Below, one piece after another: positions 27,217-37,323 of a stretch of 64,000 nt of DNA (position 1 is its first letter; every line of letters starts with the position of its first letter). Source of the stretch: Saprospirales bacterium GYS_P2D (GTDB taxonomy: Bacteria > Bacteroidota > Bacteroidia > Chitinophagales > Saprospiraceae); assembly GCA_009833045.1 (NCBI GenBank), contig WUUP01000007.1, positions 221,041 to 285,040 of the forward strand, given 5' to 3'. A model generated the notes under the pieces. The model was not told where the DNA came from. It saw nothing but the letters and a program-made list of their open reading frames with translations, and made no database searches. The position numbers were made by a program, and so were the translations under genes.

Positions 27217-28083
27217 ATGATTAATTCATTTTCTCGACTCCTAAGTCGAGCTGGGACCTTTATGTCCACACCTATTAATGATTTCAGAATTGTTATTCTG
27301 ATTATGGTATTTCTTGGAGTTCTTTTGAGCTTCATTCCACAGGCAAAAGGATCAACTTCTTTGACCTGTCACACTACTACTGTACCTTGTTTGAAGACAT
27401 CTTTTGAGTACTCTGATGTTGAATCTTGTAAATCTTATTTGATCACCCCTCGCCCCGTTGTCATTAGTCTATTTATAGATCAATCCATGTCTATTACCAA
27501 CGGACTTGTTGATAAGGTCACGCTCTCTCAAGTGCTTCAGCTTGTTGATCTGATAGATGCTGCACCTTATGGTAGTCGTTTGACGGTATCTGTTATTGGC
27601 GAGAGTACCAAGGAGGTTCTCGTATCCTACTTCAATTACAATCTCGACATGCTAACTCCACCTCCGAGAGTACGAGGACAATCGGCAGACGATCGGAGAG
27701 CTGCCATCGAACGCTTTCGAATGATGAAATCCAAAGCTGGTACACATCAAGTCGATCCCGATCAAGCCCGTTTCTCATTCATTCAACGTGTCAAGCCATT
27801 ATTGGCATATGATCGTATGCATTACCAAAGTCAAGTCTGTGAGATACATTCTCTGTCTTCTAAGGTCTTTTCTGAGTCAGAACCAAATGCCAGACGAATC
27901 ATTCTTGCCGTCACAGATGGTTTAGCCAGTTCAGGTAGCGAGCGCTGTCCATTCACATTAGATTCTGGTGTGGAGCTTTTTGTAATCAATCGGGCGAAAC
28001 ACAATGGTCACCTAAGTTGGTATAGATCTACAGACTTCACTTCTATGGGTGCTTTGTTACATCATCTCAATACATCACTATGA
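27217..28083 (+). CDS. VWA-like secreted or membrane-anchored protein of the mobilisation module
   Basis: 288 aa from the ATG at 27217. The frame is open to 27118, but the inverted repeat lies there. One N-terminal membrane segment (FRIVILIMVFLGVLLSFI) is followed by an extracytoplasmic domain with VISLFIDQSMSITNGL (a MIDAS-like D-x-S-x-S) near residue 80 and RIILAVTDGLASSGS near the C-terminus, as in von Willebrand A domains. Its stop overlaps the next start (ATGA). It is the first gene of a tight operon with the coupling protein and relaxase, suggesting a part in mobilisation or surface contact. Confidence 0.65.
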   Translation: MINSFSRLLSRAGTFMSTPINDFRIVILIMVFLGVLLSFIPQAKGSTSLTCHTTTVPCLKTSFEYSDVESCKSYLITPRPVVISLFIDQSMSITNGLVDKVTLSQVLQLVDLIDAAPYGSRLTVSVIGESTKEVLVSYFNYNLDMLTPPPRVRGQSADDRRAAIERFRMMKSKAGTHQVDPDQARFSFIQRVKPLLAYDRMHYQSQVCEIHSLSSKVFSESEPNARRIILAVTDGLASSGSERCPFTLDSGVELFVINRAKHNGHLSWYRSTDFTSMGALLHHLNTSL

Positions 28084-28976
28084 AGTGGATTGATTTGTTT
28101 AAGTATTTCTATATACGAAAGCTTACAAAAAAAGCTAATGCGCTTATTTCTTATGGTCAGGAGTACAAGGTGCTCCTGCGCCATAAGGATAAAGCCACTA
28201 CTCAGCATAAGGAATATTTAGACCATAATCCTGAGCATGCTGATTACTTATCAGAAAGTGCTAAAATTAAACAGCGGATTTTTCTTTATTTCTTTATAGG
28301 CACTGCGCTGTTTGATGCTATATTCTGTACGCACTCATTGACTTCTTTGACAGAACAAGTTCATGCACCTAAAGTGATACGCATCCTTTGCTCCACCTTC
28401 TTGATTATTTTTTTAGAGTTAGCATTGGGAGTTTTTAAGATGCGCAGTGAGAAAGAGCTGCAAGTGATCAATCAAGGTCCTTTGTGGTCGACAGTAGAAG
28501 GTAGAAAATACCTTTTCATGCTTATTGCGGCCTTTCTATTCGTATTTGGTCTTCCTGCAATAAGCACTATCGAAATGTTGAAGGAAATTAACATGATCAA
28601 TAGTGATATTGCCGATGGATACATCACTCAAGAAGTAGGTGATCATGATATCGCTACTGTTAAATTGAAGTACAGTGTGCTGGGTGTATTGTCAGTCATT
28701 TTGCATGGCATTTTTATGGTAGCTCCTGAAAAGATCCTTTCTGGATTAACTTATAGCAAAGCCAATAAAACCATCAAAGAACAGCTCCAGCTCATTGAGG
28801 ATATCATAGACCAACAACTTGAAGCAGATGGTAAACTGAACATACTCCTCTCTGCGTACCTGATTGAAGAGTATTCTTTTATCAGAAGATTTGGGAAACA
28901 AGCATTGCCTATGTATCATTTCCCTGCCCCTATTGGAGACATTCTGAATTCTCTGCGCTCGAAAATATATGCCTAA
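28080..28976 (+). CDS. Membrane protein of the mobilisation module
   Basis: 298 aa with about four hydrophobic segments (IFLYFFIGTALFDAIF, RILCSTFLIIFLELALGVF, YLFMLIAAFLFVFGLPAI, LGVLSVILHGIFMV) and charged helical ends. No catalytic motif is recognised. It overlaps the VWA-like gene by 4 bp and the next small gene by 8 bp, so it belongs to the same operon. Likely an inner-membrane partner of the coupling protein. Confidence 0.6.
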   Translation: MKWIDLFKYFYIRKLTKKANALISYGQEYKVLLRHKDKATTQHKEYLDHNPEHADYLSESAKIKQRIFLYFFIGTALFDAIFCTHSLTSLTEQVHAPKVIRILCSTFLIIFLELALGVFKMRSEKELQVINQGPLWSTVEGRKYLFMLIAAFLFVFGLPAISTIEMLKEINMINSDIADGYITQEVGDHDIATVKLKYSVLGVLSVILHGIFMVAPEKILSGLTYSKANKTIKEQLQLIEDIIDQQLEADGKLNILLSAYLIEEYSFIRRFGKQALPMYHFPAPIGDILNSLRSKIYA

Positions 28977-29349
28977 CAATATGTATCAGTTGCTTAGAGA
29001 CATATGGCGATTTATTACAGAGACATATCATTCGCTTCAGGATGATATGTCTCTCTTTTTATCACACATATGTGATGCTCATCTTAGTTCATGGCTTACA
29101 TCTCACGCTTGTTCACGTTTATCATCATTAATTAGTCATCTTGTACTTTCCATGCTTTTTTTCATAGCCATCGCATGGATGACGAAAGGCATGGCTAATG
29201 GTATTAGATGGATATTGGACCTGCTGTTCAACAAATCATTTGAAGGATTAGCATGGCTCGTGAAGACGATTGTTCGTCGTATTTTCTCATCAATTGCTTT
29301 CCTCATTAGCTCATTCTTCCGATCCATTAAAAAATTTCTTTTCAATTAA
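28969..29349 (+). CDS. Small membrane protein of the mobilisation module
   Basis: 126 aa with one or two hydrophobic segments (LVLSMLFFIAIAW; IFSSIAFLISSFF) and a basic C-terminus. It overlaps the preceding gene by 8 bp and ends 5 bp before the coupling protein gene. I do not recognise a family. The tight packing supports a function in the same complex. Confidence 0.5.
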   Translation: MPNNMYQLLRDIWRFITETYHSLQDDMSLFLSHICDAHLSSWLTSHACSRLSSLISHLVLSMLFFIAIAWMTKGMANGIRWILDLLFNKSFEGLAWLVKTIVRRIFSSIAFLISSFFRSIKKFLFN

Positions 29350-29354
29350 TAATA

Positions 29355-30944
29355 ATGAGTACAACCTTGGTCATTATTGCTGGTATAATTCTTTTGGGAC
29401 TTTTCTTAATTAGTTTTTTCGTGCCACATGAAGATCGAAAGTCCAAAGCCTTTGGTAGTGCAAAATTTGGTACAGGATTACTAAAAAAAAATCTACATGG
29501 TTTTGCACCTGATGGTAAACGAAGAATAAGCCTGCAAGATAGTTTTAGACACGTCCTCCTCATTGCTGGATCTGGAGGCGGTGGTGGATCAATCGGAGGT
29601 AAGACTACTACTTTCATCATTCCTTCTTTGATTTACTTTGCATTAGAAAAAAAGAGAAAATTTCAAAGCTCATTGATTATTACAGATATCAAAGGAGAGC
29701 TACACCCTTTACTCTCTGGATTTCTGGCCTCTAAAGGATATTCGATTTTTGTTCTCGATTTTATATCCATAAACGAATCTGATCAATACAATCCATTTCT
29801 GCACATTTCATCAGATCAAGAGTATAAGGATATGGCCTTATCACTCTACGATCTAAGTAATAGTGATAAACCCAGTGAAGGCATATGGCGACAAGGAGCA
29901 AGTAGCATTATTTACTGGATCATTTCACTCTTAGCCGCTATCGATGACGTTTATCTCAATTTTGCTAATCTCCTTCATCTTATTCATCTGATAGAAAATG
30001 AAAACTTGATGATTTCACTTATGGATAAATACTTACCCAATAGTCCAATCAGAAAACAATATATCTCATTCACTCAGTTGGACGTCAAAATACGATCAAG
30101 TCAATTAGCTTCAGCTATTACTGCTTTATCTCCATTTGACACATCAGATGTCAAAATACTAACGGCTCAAAACACGATCAATTTTGAAAATCTAAGAAAG
30201 AGGAAATCTGCACTCTTTCTAAAAATACCACCAGGCAACTCATCGTCTTATTCCGTTCTCACCTTGTTTTACTCTCAGCTGTTTACTTATTGTCTGAAGA
30301 CACCAATTGAAAAAACCGATTACCCCTTAATGATTTTAGGTGATGAATTTGGCAATCTAAGCCGTATCGGTAATGATAATTTTTACTCTCAAGTTTTAAC
30401 ACTCATACGCTCTCAAAAAGTCGGAATATCCATGATTATTCAGAGTATTAGTCAAATAATTACCACTTATGGCTCCCAACAAGCGAAGACTATACTATCA
30501 GGTGCGGCTACTGTTATAGCGTACCCAGGTATTCGTGGAGCAGATAACATAAATTTTATTCAAGGACTATTGGGAAAAAGTACTTACAGTTACTTTGACG
30601 ATTCCACGGAAAAAGAACAAATAGTCGCTCGATCTCTCATGACCGTTTCTGAGATCCGTGAGATGAAAACAGGTGTGGTGATCCCATCATCCGCCAAGCC
30701 AAATAAAATCAAACTACATCCAATATATAAGAACAAACGCCTATTGCGAAAGGCTAAAATATATAGCAAAGACGGTAAGCTGCATCCTAAAATACTACCT
30801 CACATACCGACTAACAAGATCAGTGATAGATTAATACCATTTGTTACTGAGTATTTAGAAAACAATTACGATCTCCAAAACCAAGACACTGAGCGCATGG
30901 AGAGCTTTATGGATCGATTAGAAAAACTACTGCCAAAGAAATAA
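29355..30944 (+). CDS. VirD4/TraG-type coupling protein (T4CP)
   Basis: 529 aa. An N-terminal membrane segment (LVIIAGIILLGLFLISFFV) is followed by an ATPase domain. The P-loop is unusually Gly-rich, GSGGGGGSIGGKTT (GxxxxGKT at its end), at about residue 75. Walker B is PLMILGDEFGNL. A later SMIIQSISQI segment matches the Gln-containing motif 3 of TraG/TraD proteins. It links the relaxosome to a secretion channel during conjugative transfer. No mating-pair-formation genes are seen, so the element is probably mobilisable rather than self-transmissible. Confidence 0.85.
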   Translation: MSTTLVIIAGIILLGLFLISFFVPHEDRKSKAFGSAKFGTGLLKKNLHGFAPDGKRRISLQDSFRHVLLIAGSGGGGGSIGGKTTTFIIPSLIYFALEKKRKFQSSLIITDIKGELHPLLSGFLASKGYSIFVLDFISINESDQYNPFLHISSDQEYKDMALSLYDLSNSDKPSEGIWRQGASSIIYWIISLLAAIDDVYLNFANLLHLIHLIENENLMISLMDKYLPNSPIRKQYISFTQLDVKIRSSQLASAITALSPFDTSDVKILTAQNTINFENLRKRKSALFLKIPPGNSSSYSVLTLFYSQLFTYCLKTPIEKTDYPLMILGDEFGNLSRIGNDNFYSQVLTLIRSQKVGISMIIQSISQIITTYGSQQAKTILSGAATVIAYPGIRGADNINFIQGLLGKSTYSYFDDSTEKEQIVARSLMTVSEIREMKTGVVIPSSAKPNKIKLHPIYKNKRLLRKAKIYSKDGKLHPKILPHIPTNKISDRLIPFVTEYLENNYDLQNQDTERMESFMDRLEKLLPKK

Positions 30945-30949
30945 ATATC

Positions 30950-31558
30950 ATGAAAGGCTTCCCTTCGCAACGAGATTTTTTGGCTCAGTTTGATTTGCGA
31001 TCACTTTCTCATGAAGAAATTTCTGCTTTGAAAAAACAGTACCGTGATGCGTACCATAAGGCCTACAACAAACAAAGAAAGAAGAAGCGCTCCATCATGT
31101 TGCGCCTGAGTCGATCAGAATATGACAAAATACAATCTGCAAAGTCAACATATGGTCATTCATCCGCTAATGCCTTTGTCAAAGAAATTGTCTTCTCGTA
31201 CTTGAATAAAGAAATCATGGTCCCTCATCGATCAAGTATCCAAGACACCGTAAATGCAATAAACAAGATTGGTAATAATATCAATCAAACTGTTCGGCGA
31301 CTAAACAGAGTATTTCTCCAATCACGAAAGACTCAGCATCCAGATAGTTACGAGCATCTATATCGATTGCTCCAAGGATATGAAGAATTAGTATCGCAGA
31401 TTACCTATCTCCAGCGTGAAGTACTTCATAGACAACGAGTAGATTATGATATAATAGGACTCTCGTGGTCTGAGATAATGTATAATCAACAAGGAAAACT
31501 CGACCAGCTTATCACCTATTTGACAGTTCATAAAGCATCACTCGATGCCGATTCTTAA
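30950..31558 (+). CDS. MobC-like relaxosome accessory protein
   Basis: 202 aa. A basic N-terminal part is followed by a ribbon-helix-helix-like MLRLSRSEYDKIQ and the MobC signature INKIGNNINQTVRRLNR (about residues 102-120), then a helical C-terminus. MobC proteins help the relaxase melt and nick oriT. It overlaps the relaxase start by 14 bp. Confidence 0.8.
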   Translation: MKGFPSQRDFLAQFDLRSLSHEEISALKKQYRDAYHKAYNKQRKKKRSIMLRLSRSEYDKIQSAKSTYGHSSANAFVKEIVFSYLNKEIMVPHRSSIQDTVNAINKIGNNINQTVRRLNRVFLQSRKTQHPDSYEHLYRLLQGYEELVSQITYLQREVLHRQRVDYDIIGLSWSEIMYNQQGKLDQLITYLTVHKASLDADS

Positions 31559-32081
31559 ATCGTTGAGTCGGAAAACTCCAGATTTCAGGCAGGCTTTGAA
31601 ATACGTCTTAGATAAAGAGTCAACAGTAACATCTTGGATAGCATGTCATAATATTCATTGCACTTCTTATAGCATTGATCAATTAGTACAGGCATTTACA
31701 CACAATGACAACTATCGAAAAAGGCGTAAAAATGGCAATGCTTTGTACCATACGATTTTAGCATTCTCACAAGCTGACCAAAACACACTGAAAAATAATC
31801 CATGGATATTGGAAAATATAGCATACGAATTCTTTTCAAAAAGAACCAACGGTTTAGGCGTGGGCGTCCCTCATTGGGATACAGACTCTCCTCATATTCA
31901 TTTCATCCTATCAGCCAATGAGTATCAATCATCTAAATCCACTCGTATTTCAAAGGCTGAATTTTCCAAATTAAAAAAGCATCTTGAACAGTACATCCAG
32001 AAAGAATATCCTCAAATCCAGCATAGCAGGATATCGCATTCTGATACTTCTCCCTCTAATGAACGTTTCTTTGAATTATGA
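31545..32081 (+). CDS. Relaxase/mobilisation nuclease, short form
   Basis: 178 aa. The metal-binding motif HWDTDSPHIHFIL (His...His-x-His) around residue 120 and the conserved N-terminal FRQALKYVLDKE fit MOBP-type relaxases. Typical relaxases of this group are longer and carry a C-terminal extension, so the protein may be truncated or a minimal form. The stop is TGA, read in the standard code. It ends 2 bp from the convergent LuxR-type gene, which may mark where element content was lost or replaced. Confidence 0.75.
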   Translation: MPILKSLSRKTPDFRQALKYVLDKESTVTSWIACHNIHCTSYSIDQLVQAFTHNDNYRKRRKNGNALYHTILAFSQADQNTLKNNPWILENIAYEFFSKRTNGLGVGVPHWDTDSPHIHFILSANEYQSSKSTRISKAEFSKLKKHLEQYIQKEYPQIQHSRISHSDTSPSNERFFEL

Positions 32082-32082
32082 A

Positions 32083-32292
32083 CTATATCACTCCCTTCCT
32101 TGTAGCTTTGACCCCAAGCTGAAAGCTATTTTTAGCATCCAGTTTTCTTAACAGATTTTTCTTATGACTATGAACCGTATGATGAGATATGTACAACTCT
32201 CGGGCGACTTCTTGCATAGTCATTCCTTGTGATAAATAATGGAGTACTTCCTTTTCTCGGATAGTAATCTTCTCTTTATTTACTTCATTCAT
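32083..32292 (-). CDS. Small LuxR-type helix-turn-helix regulator
   Basis: 69 aa, consisting almost only of a LuxR/GerE DNA-binding domain: ITIREKEVLHYLSQGMTMQE followed by VARELYISHHTVHSHKKNLL. No receiver or sensor domain is attached. It starts 10 bp after the giant secreted-protein gene ends, so it is probably co-transcribed with it and may be an orphan regulator or the C-terminal remnant of a response regulator. Confidence 0.8.
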   Translation of the reverse strand: MNEVNKEKITIREKEVLHYLSQGMTMQEVARELYISHHTVHSHKKNLLRKLDAKNSFQLGVKATRKGVI

Positions 32293-32301
32293 TGAGATAC
32301 A

Positions 32302-35300
32302 CTATCTTAACTGATTCTCTGCAATATATATGTAGTTACCTCTTAAGTATACAACATCCAAATCCCCATCTCGATCCATATCTACAATCTGATTCCTATT
32401 TTGAAGCCTGTCAATAGAAATAGCCTGTACATTGGTTGTAAATGCTCCACTTCCATTATTTATCAATAAATCTATTGTGCTTTCTTTTTGTACAAAGAAG
32501 TCAATATTATTATCCAAGTCAATATCAAAATTTAGAAATCGATAAGTCGAATCCTCAATTGTATACAAGTTGCTGAAATCATATTTGAAATCTTCTGGAC
32601 CATATTTTATCCCAGTAAAATCATTGGATAGAACTGGGAGGTCTAATATCCCGTCATTATTAAAATCATAGAGATTTGGATAGATTGTATAAAGATTGGA
32701 ATTGTCTGAAGTATGATAAAGGCTAAATTGACCACTGCCATTATTCAAATATGTTCTTATTTCTCTGGGGCCACCATAACTTGGGCTACCAGCTCCATAG
32801 ATTAAATCTAAATCACCATCTCCATCTATATCACCAGGCGCCAAAAATCTCCCAAAACCTGATGTATTAGTAGTTTCCTGAGAAGAAAACAGACCGTCTC
32901 CATTATTTCGAAGAAGACTAATGGTATTCTGGGAGATAGAGGCATTCCCCGACAGTCCAATAAGATCTAAGTCGCCATCCCCATCCATATCAGCAACTTC
33001 TACGCCATTCGAAAAATTTGTTAAAGTATAAGTATCTACAGATTGAAGCCCACCATTTCCATCATTTAAATAGATCCGAGCACTTGATGGATAGTTACAA
33101 GTAATAACTATATCATTGAATCCATCATTATTTAGATCTGCAAAATCTCTCAAGGAGGAATGAGAATAAGATCCTGTATAACTCAGCGGCGCATTAAATG
33201 TACCATCTCCATTTCCTAAGTATACTAATATTTGCGTATTTGAGCCATAAGATGGATGATATCTGAAGACAATATCCATATGCCCGTCATTATTCATTTC
33301 GACTGGCATAATGTGATAACTATAGCCTATCATTGTATTGGTTAAATAGATACCAGTCGGCTTCTCATTAAAGCTTATTTCTTGATCACAAACATCAATA
33401 ATTGCCTCAAACTTGGTGCCTGGCTCAACTTCTGTTCCTGGTTCTATTTGAATAGATTCACCAGCTTTCAAGATAGTTGATTGGTTAGCTACTTCATCAG
33501 ATACTTGTATTTGCTTTCTTACTTGAATATGTAAATTATCTTCCGCCGTGTAGTCTAAAATATGATAGTCCTGCTCACAATCGCATGGAGTACATTCTCC
33601 ACCACAATCTACACCTGTCTCTAAACCATTCTGAATTCCATCATTACAGAGACTCTTGGTCTTAAAATTTCGTGAAGAACTCCATGTGGAGTTCTCATTT
33701 CCACAAACTGTCCTAATCTGCCATTCATATTCTACACCTTGCTCAAGTGAGCCAATATATTCATAACAACAATCATCCAGACCCTCTAAAATCCAATTTG
33801 AATCACCTACTTTTCGAAATCTAACTTCGTACAAATACACACTTTCTAATTCCCCCCAAAAAACCTCAGCGGTAGTATAATTAGCATACTCATACCTGCC
33901 ACTTGGAGGTACACATGGCACTTCACATGCTGTAGAAAAATAGTTAGACCGAGACCACTCCGAATCGGCACCATCACAAATTCCTTGTACCTGTTGTTCA
34001 TAACTCGTACACGGATCAAGCCCATTTAATTTATCTCCATTTCTAAAATCCTGAACTACTGTCCATGTAGTTGTACCATTGATTCTAAAACGTACATTAG
34101 TCGTATTTACATTTAGATTCTCTTCCCAAGATAGATTAACCGAGGTAGTCATTTCATTTTCATCATATATAGGGAATATATCATCACAGAAAGGTGTGAT
34201 TGTAATCTGTAGAAAATCATGATTGTCACCTTCATTGGTTTCATCGTATTGGTCGACGTGATCGATATAAGCTAAAATATAGTAGTCTCCTGGCTCTACG
34301 TCATATGGTATTCTAAATGAACCACTGGAATTATCGGTCCAAACTTTATCACATATACTTGTTGAACTCGGACACCTAAAATCGACAGGCTCAATACCAA
34401 GAAACTTATTCCACCCGCTACTTAAATTTGATGATCTAAGACGCTTTAAAAACACACCTACATCTACCTCTAACTCTTTGTTAGTGAAAGGTGATAAGTT
34501 ACCATCGAACTCAGTCTCAAAATCAAGACGAAATGAGCTGCCTTGTGCCACGATTAATTCAGTATTAACTTCATCCTCGGAAGAAACATTTACTAATTCC
34601 AGATCACCAAATGTATTTGTTATTGGAGGTGTAGATACTGTGAAACTTTTATTACCCAGTAAAGTTTCTCCTGTCGAGGTCTTTCGGTAGAATTCAACTA
34701 CATATGAACCTGAAAGTGATGGTACATAAGAACTATGAGCATTCAAAGTTCCAGTTGACTTACTTGAAGACTCTTGTTCATAAACAGTTTGTCCACTTCG
34801 CTTCCATTTCATTAATACGGACATTTCCTCTTGCAAATCCGTTAAACTACATGAAGCATAAATCAATTCATTGGTATTAAATGTACTTCTATTTGTGCTG
34901 CATATATTATCACTATTTAAATCACTATCATAGCAAGATCGAGGATCATTGAATGTGTAGACAGTCGCCGAATCGTCTATATCAAAATAATTTGACGAAG
35001 ACCAATTACTGGCATCACCATTTACATTTAGGGATCTGGCTCTCCAATAGTACCTACGCTCAGTGGTTAAAGGCAATGGCCCGATCGATCCGCTTGTCGC
35101 TATATACGACGTGGTAGCCGAAGAATTAGGGAATGTTGAAGATGTCGAAAACTGCAACTCATACTCTCTAAATTGACATGAATTGGTGATTACAGACTTT
35201 TCAAAATTTAAATACAAGTCATAACCAGGTTTAAAAGCAGATTGGTTAGCTGGAGACAGTAAAGTAACACTTGGAGGTTCGCATTCCCCTCTATTGCAAT

Positions 35301-37323
35301 CATCGTCAATCTCAAAGTAACTACCAGAATCACAAATTAACTCATCATTCGTATCTTCAACTTTCACGAAAAACTCTCCATCAAAAGAGGGAATTGTCCA
35401 GCTAAATGATCCTGTATTATTAATATTATATGCTAAGGTGCTGCATTCTCCATCTACCCGACATCGATATATATTCACCCGATCTATATTAGCACTTGAC
35501 CATGAGATAGTCACATTCTCCCCTGCAGTCAAACATTGACCAGATAATCCTGGCCAAGACATAGCGAGTTGCTTGTTATCAGATCCACAAGAAGGTATAT
35601 TGACGACCTCTTCATAAAAACAATCATCAGGATTATCAACATGCTCTACTCTAAACACTATTTGCTTTCCACATGGAATATTCGTCAGTTTTATATTAGA
35701 TGGACCTGACGTACTTGATACTGCTCTAATGTTTCCTTGAGTAGTACCTACTAATCCGTCTGCATCTACTGCATAAACATTATAATATTGATCCTCATCA
35801 AAACCAATTAGGTGAGTCTCTATATTATAGGTATCACCTGTGCCAAATGGGGAATAGACATTCAGGTTTCTTACGTCAATGGCTGGGCAATTTGAACATG
35901 AGTTGGATTTAAGAGAATTATTAAAAGTTCTGCATACTTTTATTTCAGGAGCCCAGATAAATCGGATAGAATAATCTAAACAAGATGCATTTTGACTTTT
36001 ATCTTGGAGCAATAAATAATAAGTCCCCTTTTTAACACAGCCGATTTCTGCATTTTGAATGAGGCTACCATCATTATCTCCAGAAACAATCTTGGTATCA
36101 CTATAATAAAAGTCAAAATCTACGCTTCCTTGATCAGAATCAATAATAAAAGCTGCAGTTCCTTCTACCTCGGTTGTAAAACTATATCGGTCCTTGTCAT
36201 TCTGAGTATTTAAATTACCTCTAATAATACCTCCAGAAGCTCCTAAAATTCCAAGTGGTTTTAAAGAAAGAGGAACAGCCAATGATATTCCAGTATTTGG
36301 TTCTTGATCAATATTTTCATCACAGTCGATATACTGAACTTGTTGATGACCATAAGCATTTAATTCGTATAGGAGTTCAGATGTTTTAGGTATGACGAAT
36401 TGAATATCAAAATACTCTTGTTGTGTTGATGGTGTATTAACATTTGCTTGTAGACTGACGTCAAAATAAAACCTACCTAAAACGTCTTGATTAGCAATAA
36501 TTGAGTTCGTTGTTCGATGGATGACTAATCCATCACGAGGGTCTGTTATTTCTAAATCTTGAATATTGATTGAACCAATAATTTCCTCGTTCTCTCGTAA
36601 ATGGCCTGGAATTTCAAAGTAGATTCTTGTAAGGTCAGTTGAGTTAGGTGCCTTAATAACTTCACCGAAGTGAGGAATTATTGAGTTTTCAAGAATGGAT
36701 ATATCGATAGATTTAAGTGTATCTTCGTCTAACTCATACCAAGTGAAATGTAGATGATTATTTGTAGTACCTTCTTTACCAATATTTCCTAACAGTGTAC
36801 CTGCTCTGATGAGCGTATCTTTTACTACATCATTCGTTGTAAATGACAAATCAGTCATATGCATATAAGAAGAATATCTTATGGTGCCATCTGGAAATTC
36901 ATGCTTAAGGATTACTTCACCGAAATCATCATCTACTTTAACTACTGTGCCGCCTAAAATCGAATATACTGGCATATTGGCATCTAAATCTGAAGTGGCA
37001 ATTAGATTTGCATCCCAAGAATAATTATCTATTGCTCGTACTCCGTTAAATCTTAATCCAAACCCAGTTCCATTAGTGTGTACACAATGTGTCTTTGGAC
37101 TTGAATTTTGATTGCAGCCACTATGCCCCCATTGCCAAAAGCACCAATGGGTTTCTGAGACTGTTCCATTACAATTCCCTATACTACTTTGATCAACGGA
37201 AAGAGTACCAATAATGGGAGAGCCTATTTTATTCTGCCCAGATATATTAGATACAATGATAAGACAAGGCAAGGTTAATAAAACAAGTAGCCTATTTCCT
37301 TGAACTGATGTTGTTCCAAACAT
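32302..37323 (-). CDS. Large secreted multidomain protein: M23-like domain, FN3-like modules, FG-GAP/VCBS repeats
   Basis: 1673 aa. A signal peptide (LLVLLTLPCLIIVSNISGQ) is followed by a lysostaphin-like M23 domain at about residues 95-215 (GGTVVKVDDDFGEVILKHE, HLHFTW). In it the HLH of the catalytic site is visible, but the first zinc His is not obvious, so it may be inactive. Cys-rich and Ig/FN3-like modules occupy the middle (WRARSLNVNGDASNW; VRFRKVGDSNW). The last about 300 residues are FG-GAP repeats (DMDGDGDLDLIG, DIDGDGDLDLIY, DMDRDGDLDVVY) that bind calcium. No T9SS C-terminal domain is evident. No in-frame TGA occurs, so this gene uses the standard code. Its first 32 bp overlap the end of the code-25 frame upstream. 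Confidence 0.8.
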   Translation of the reverse strand: MFGTTSVQGNRLLVLLTLPCLIIVSNISGQNKIGSPIIGTLSVDQSSIGNCNGTVSETHWCFWQWGHSGCNQNSSPKTHCVHTNGTGFGLRFNGVRAIDNYSWDANLIATSDLDANMPVYSILGGTVVKVDDDFGEVILKHEFPDGTIRYSSYMHMTDLSFTTNDVVKDTLIRAGTLLGNIGKEGTTNNHLHFTWYELDEDTLKSIDISILENSIIPHFGEVIKAPNSTDLTRIYFEIPGHLRENEEIIGSINIQDLEITDPRDGLVIHRTTNSIIANQDVLGRFYFDVSLQANVNTPSTQQEYFDIQFVIPKTSELLYELNAYGHQQVQYIDCDENIDQEPNTGISLAVPLSLKPLGILGASGGIIRGNLNTQNDKDRYSFTTEVEGTAAFIIDSDQGSVDFDFYYSDTKIVSGDNDGSLIQNAEIGCVKKGTYYLLLQDKSQNASCLDYSIRFIWAPEIKVCRTFNNSLKSNSCSNCPAIDVRNLNVYSPFGTGDTYNIETHLIGFDEDQYYNVYAVDADGLVGTTQGNIRAVSSTSGPSNIKLTNIPCGKQIVFRVEHVDNPDDCFYEEVVNIPSCGSDNKQLAMSWPGLSGQCLTAGENVTISWSSANIDRVNIYRCRVDGECSTLAYNINNTGSFSWTIPSFDGEFFVKVEDTNDELICDSGSYFEIDDDCNRGECEPPSVTLLSPANQSAFKPGYDLYLNFEKSVITNSCQFREYELQFSTSSTFPNSSATTSYIATSGSIGPLPLTTERRYYWRARSLNVNGDASNWSSSNYFDIDDSATVYTFNDPRSCYDSDLNSDNICSTNRSTFNTNELIYASCSLTDLQEEMSVLMKWKRSGQTVYEQESSSKSTGTLNAHSSYVPSLSGSYVVEFYRKTSTGETLLGNKSFTVSTPPITNTFGDLELVNVSSEDEVNTELIVAQGSSFRLDFETEFDGNLSPFTNKELEVDVGVFLKRLRSSNLSSGWNKFLGIEPVDFRCPSSTSICDKVWTDNSSGSFRIPYDVEPGDYYILAYIDHVDQYDETNEGDNHDFLQITITPFCDDIFPIYDENEMTTSVNLSWEENLNVNTTNVRFRINGTTTWTVVQDFRNGDKLNGLDPCTSYEQQVQGICDGADSEWSRSNYFSTACEVPCVPPSGRYEYANYTTAEVFWGELESVYLYEVRFRKVGDSNWILEGLDDCCYEYIGSLEQGVEYEWQIRTVCGNENSTWSSSRNFKTKSLCNDGIQNGLETGVDCGGECTPCDCEQDYHILDYTAEDNLHIQVRKQIQVSDEVANQSTILKAGESIQIEPGTEVEPGTKFEAIIDVCDQEISFNEKPTGIYLTNTMIGYSYHIMPVEMNNDGHMDIVFRYHPSYGSNTQILVYLGNGDGTFNAPLSYTGSYSHSSLRDFADLNNDGFNDIVITCNYPSSARIYLNDGNGGLQSVDTYTLTNFSNGVEVADMDGDGDLDLIGLSGNASISQNTISLLRNNGDGLFSSQETTNTSGFGRFLAPGDIDGDGDLDLIYGAGSPSYGGPREIRTYLNNGSGQFSLYHTSDNSNLYTIYPNLYDFNNDGILDLPVLSNDFTGIKYGPEDFKYDFSNLYTIEDSTYRFLNFDIDLDNNIDFFVQKESTIDLLINNGSGAFTTNVQAISIDRLQNRNQIVDMDRDGDLDVVYLRGNYIYIAENQLR

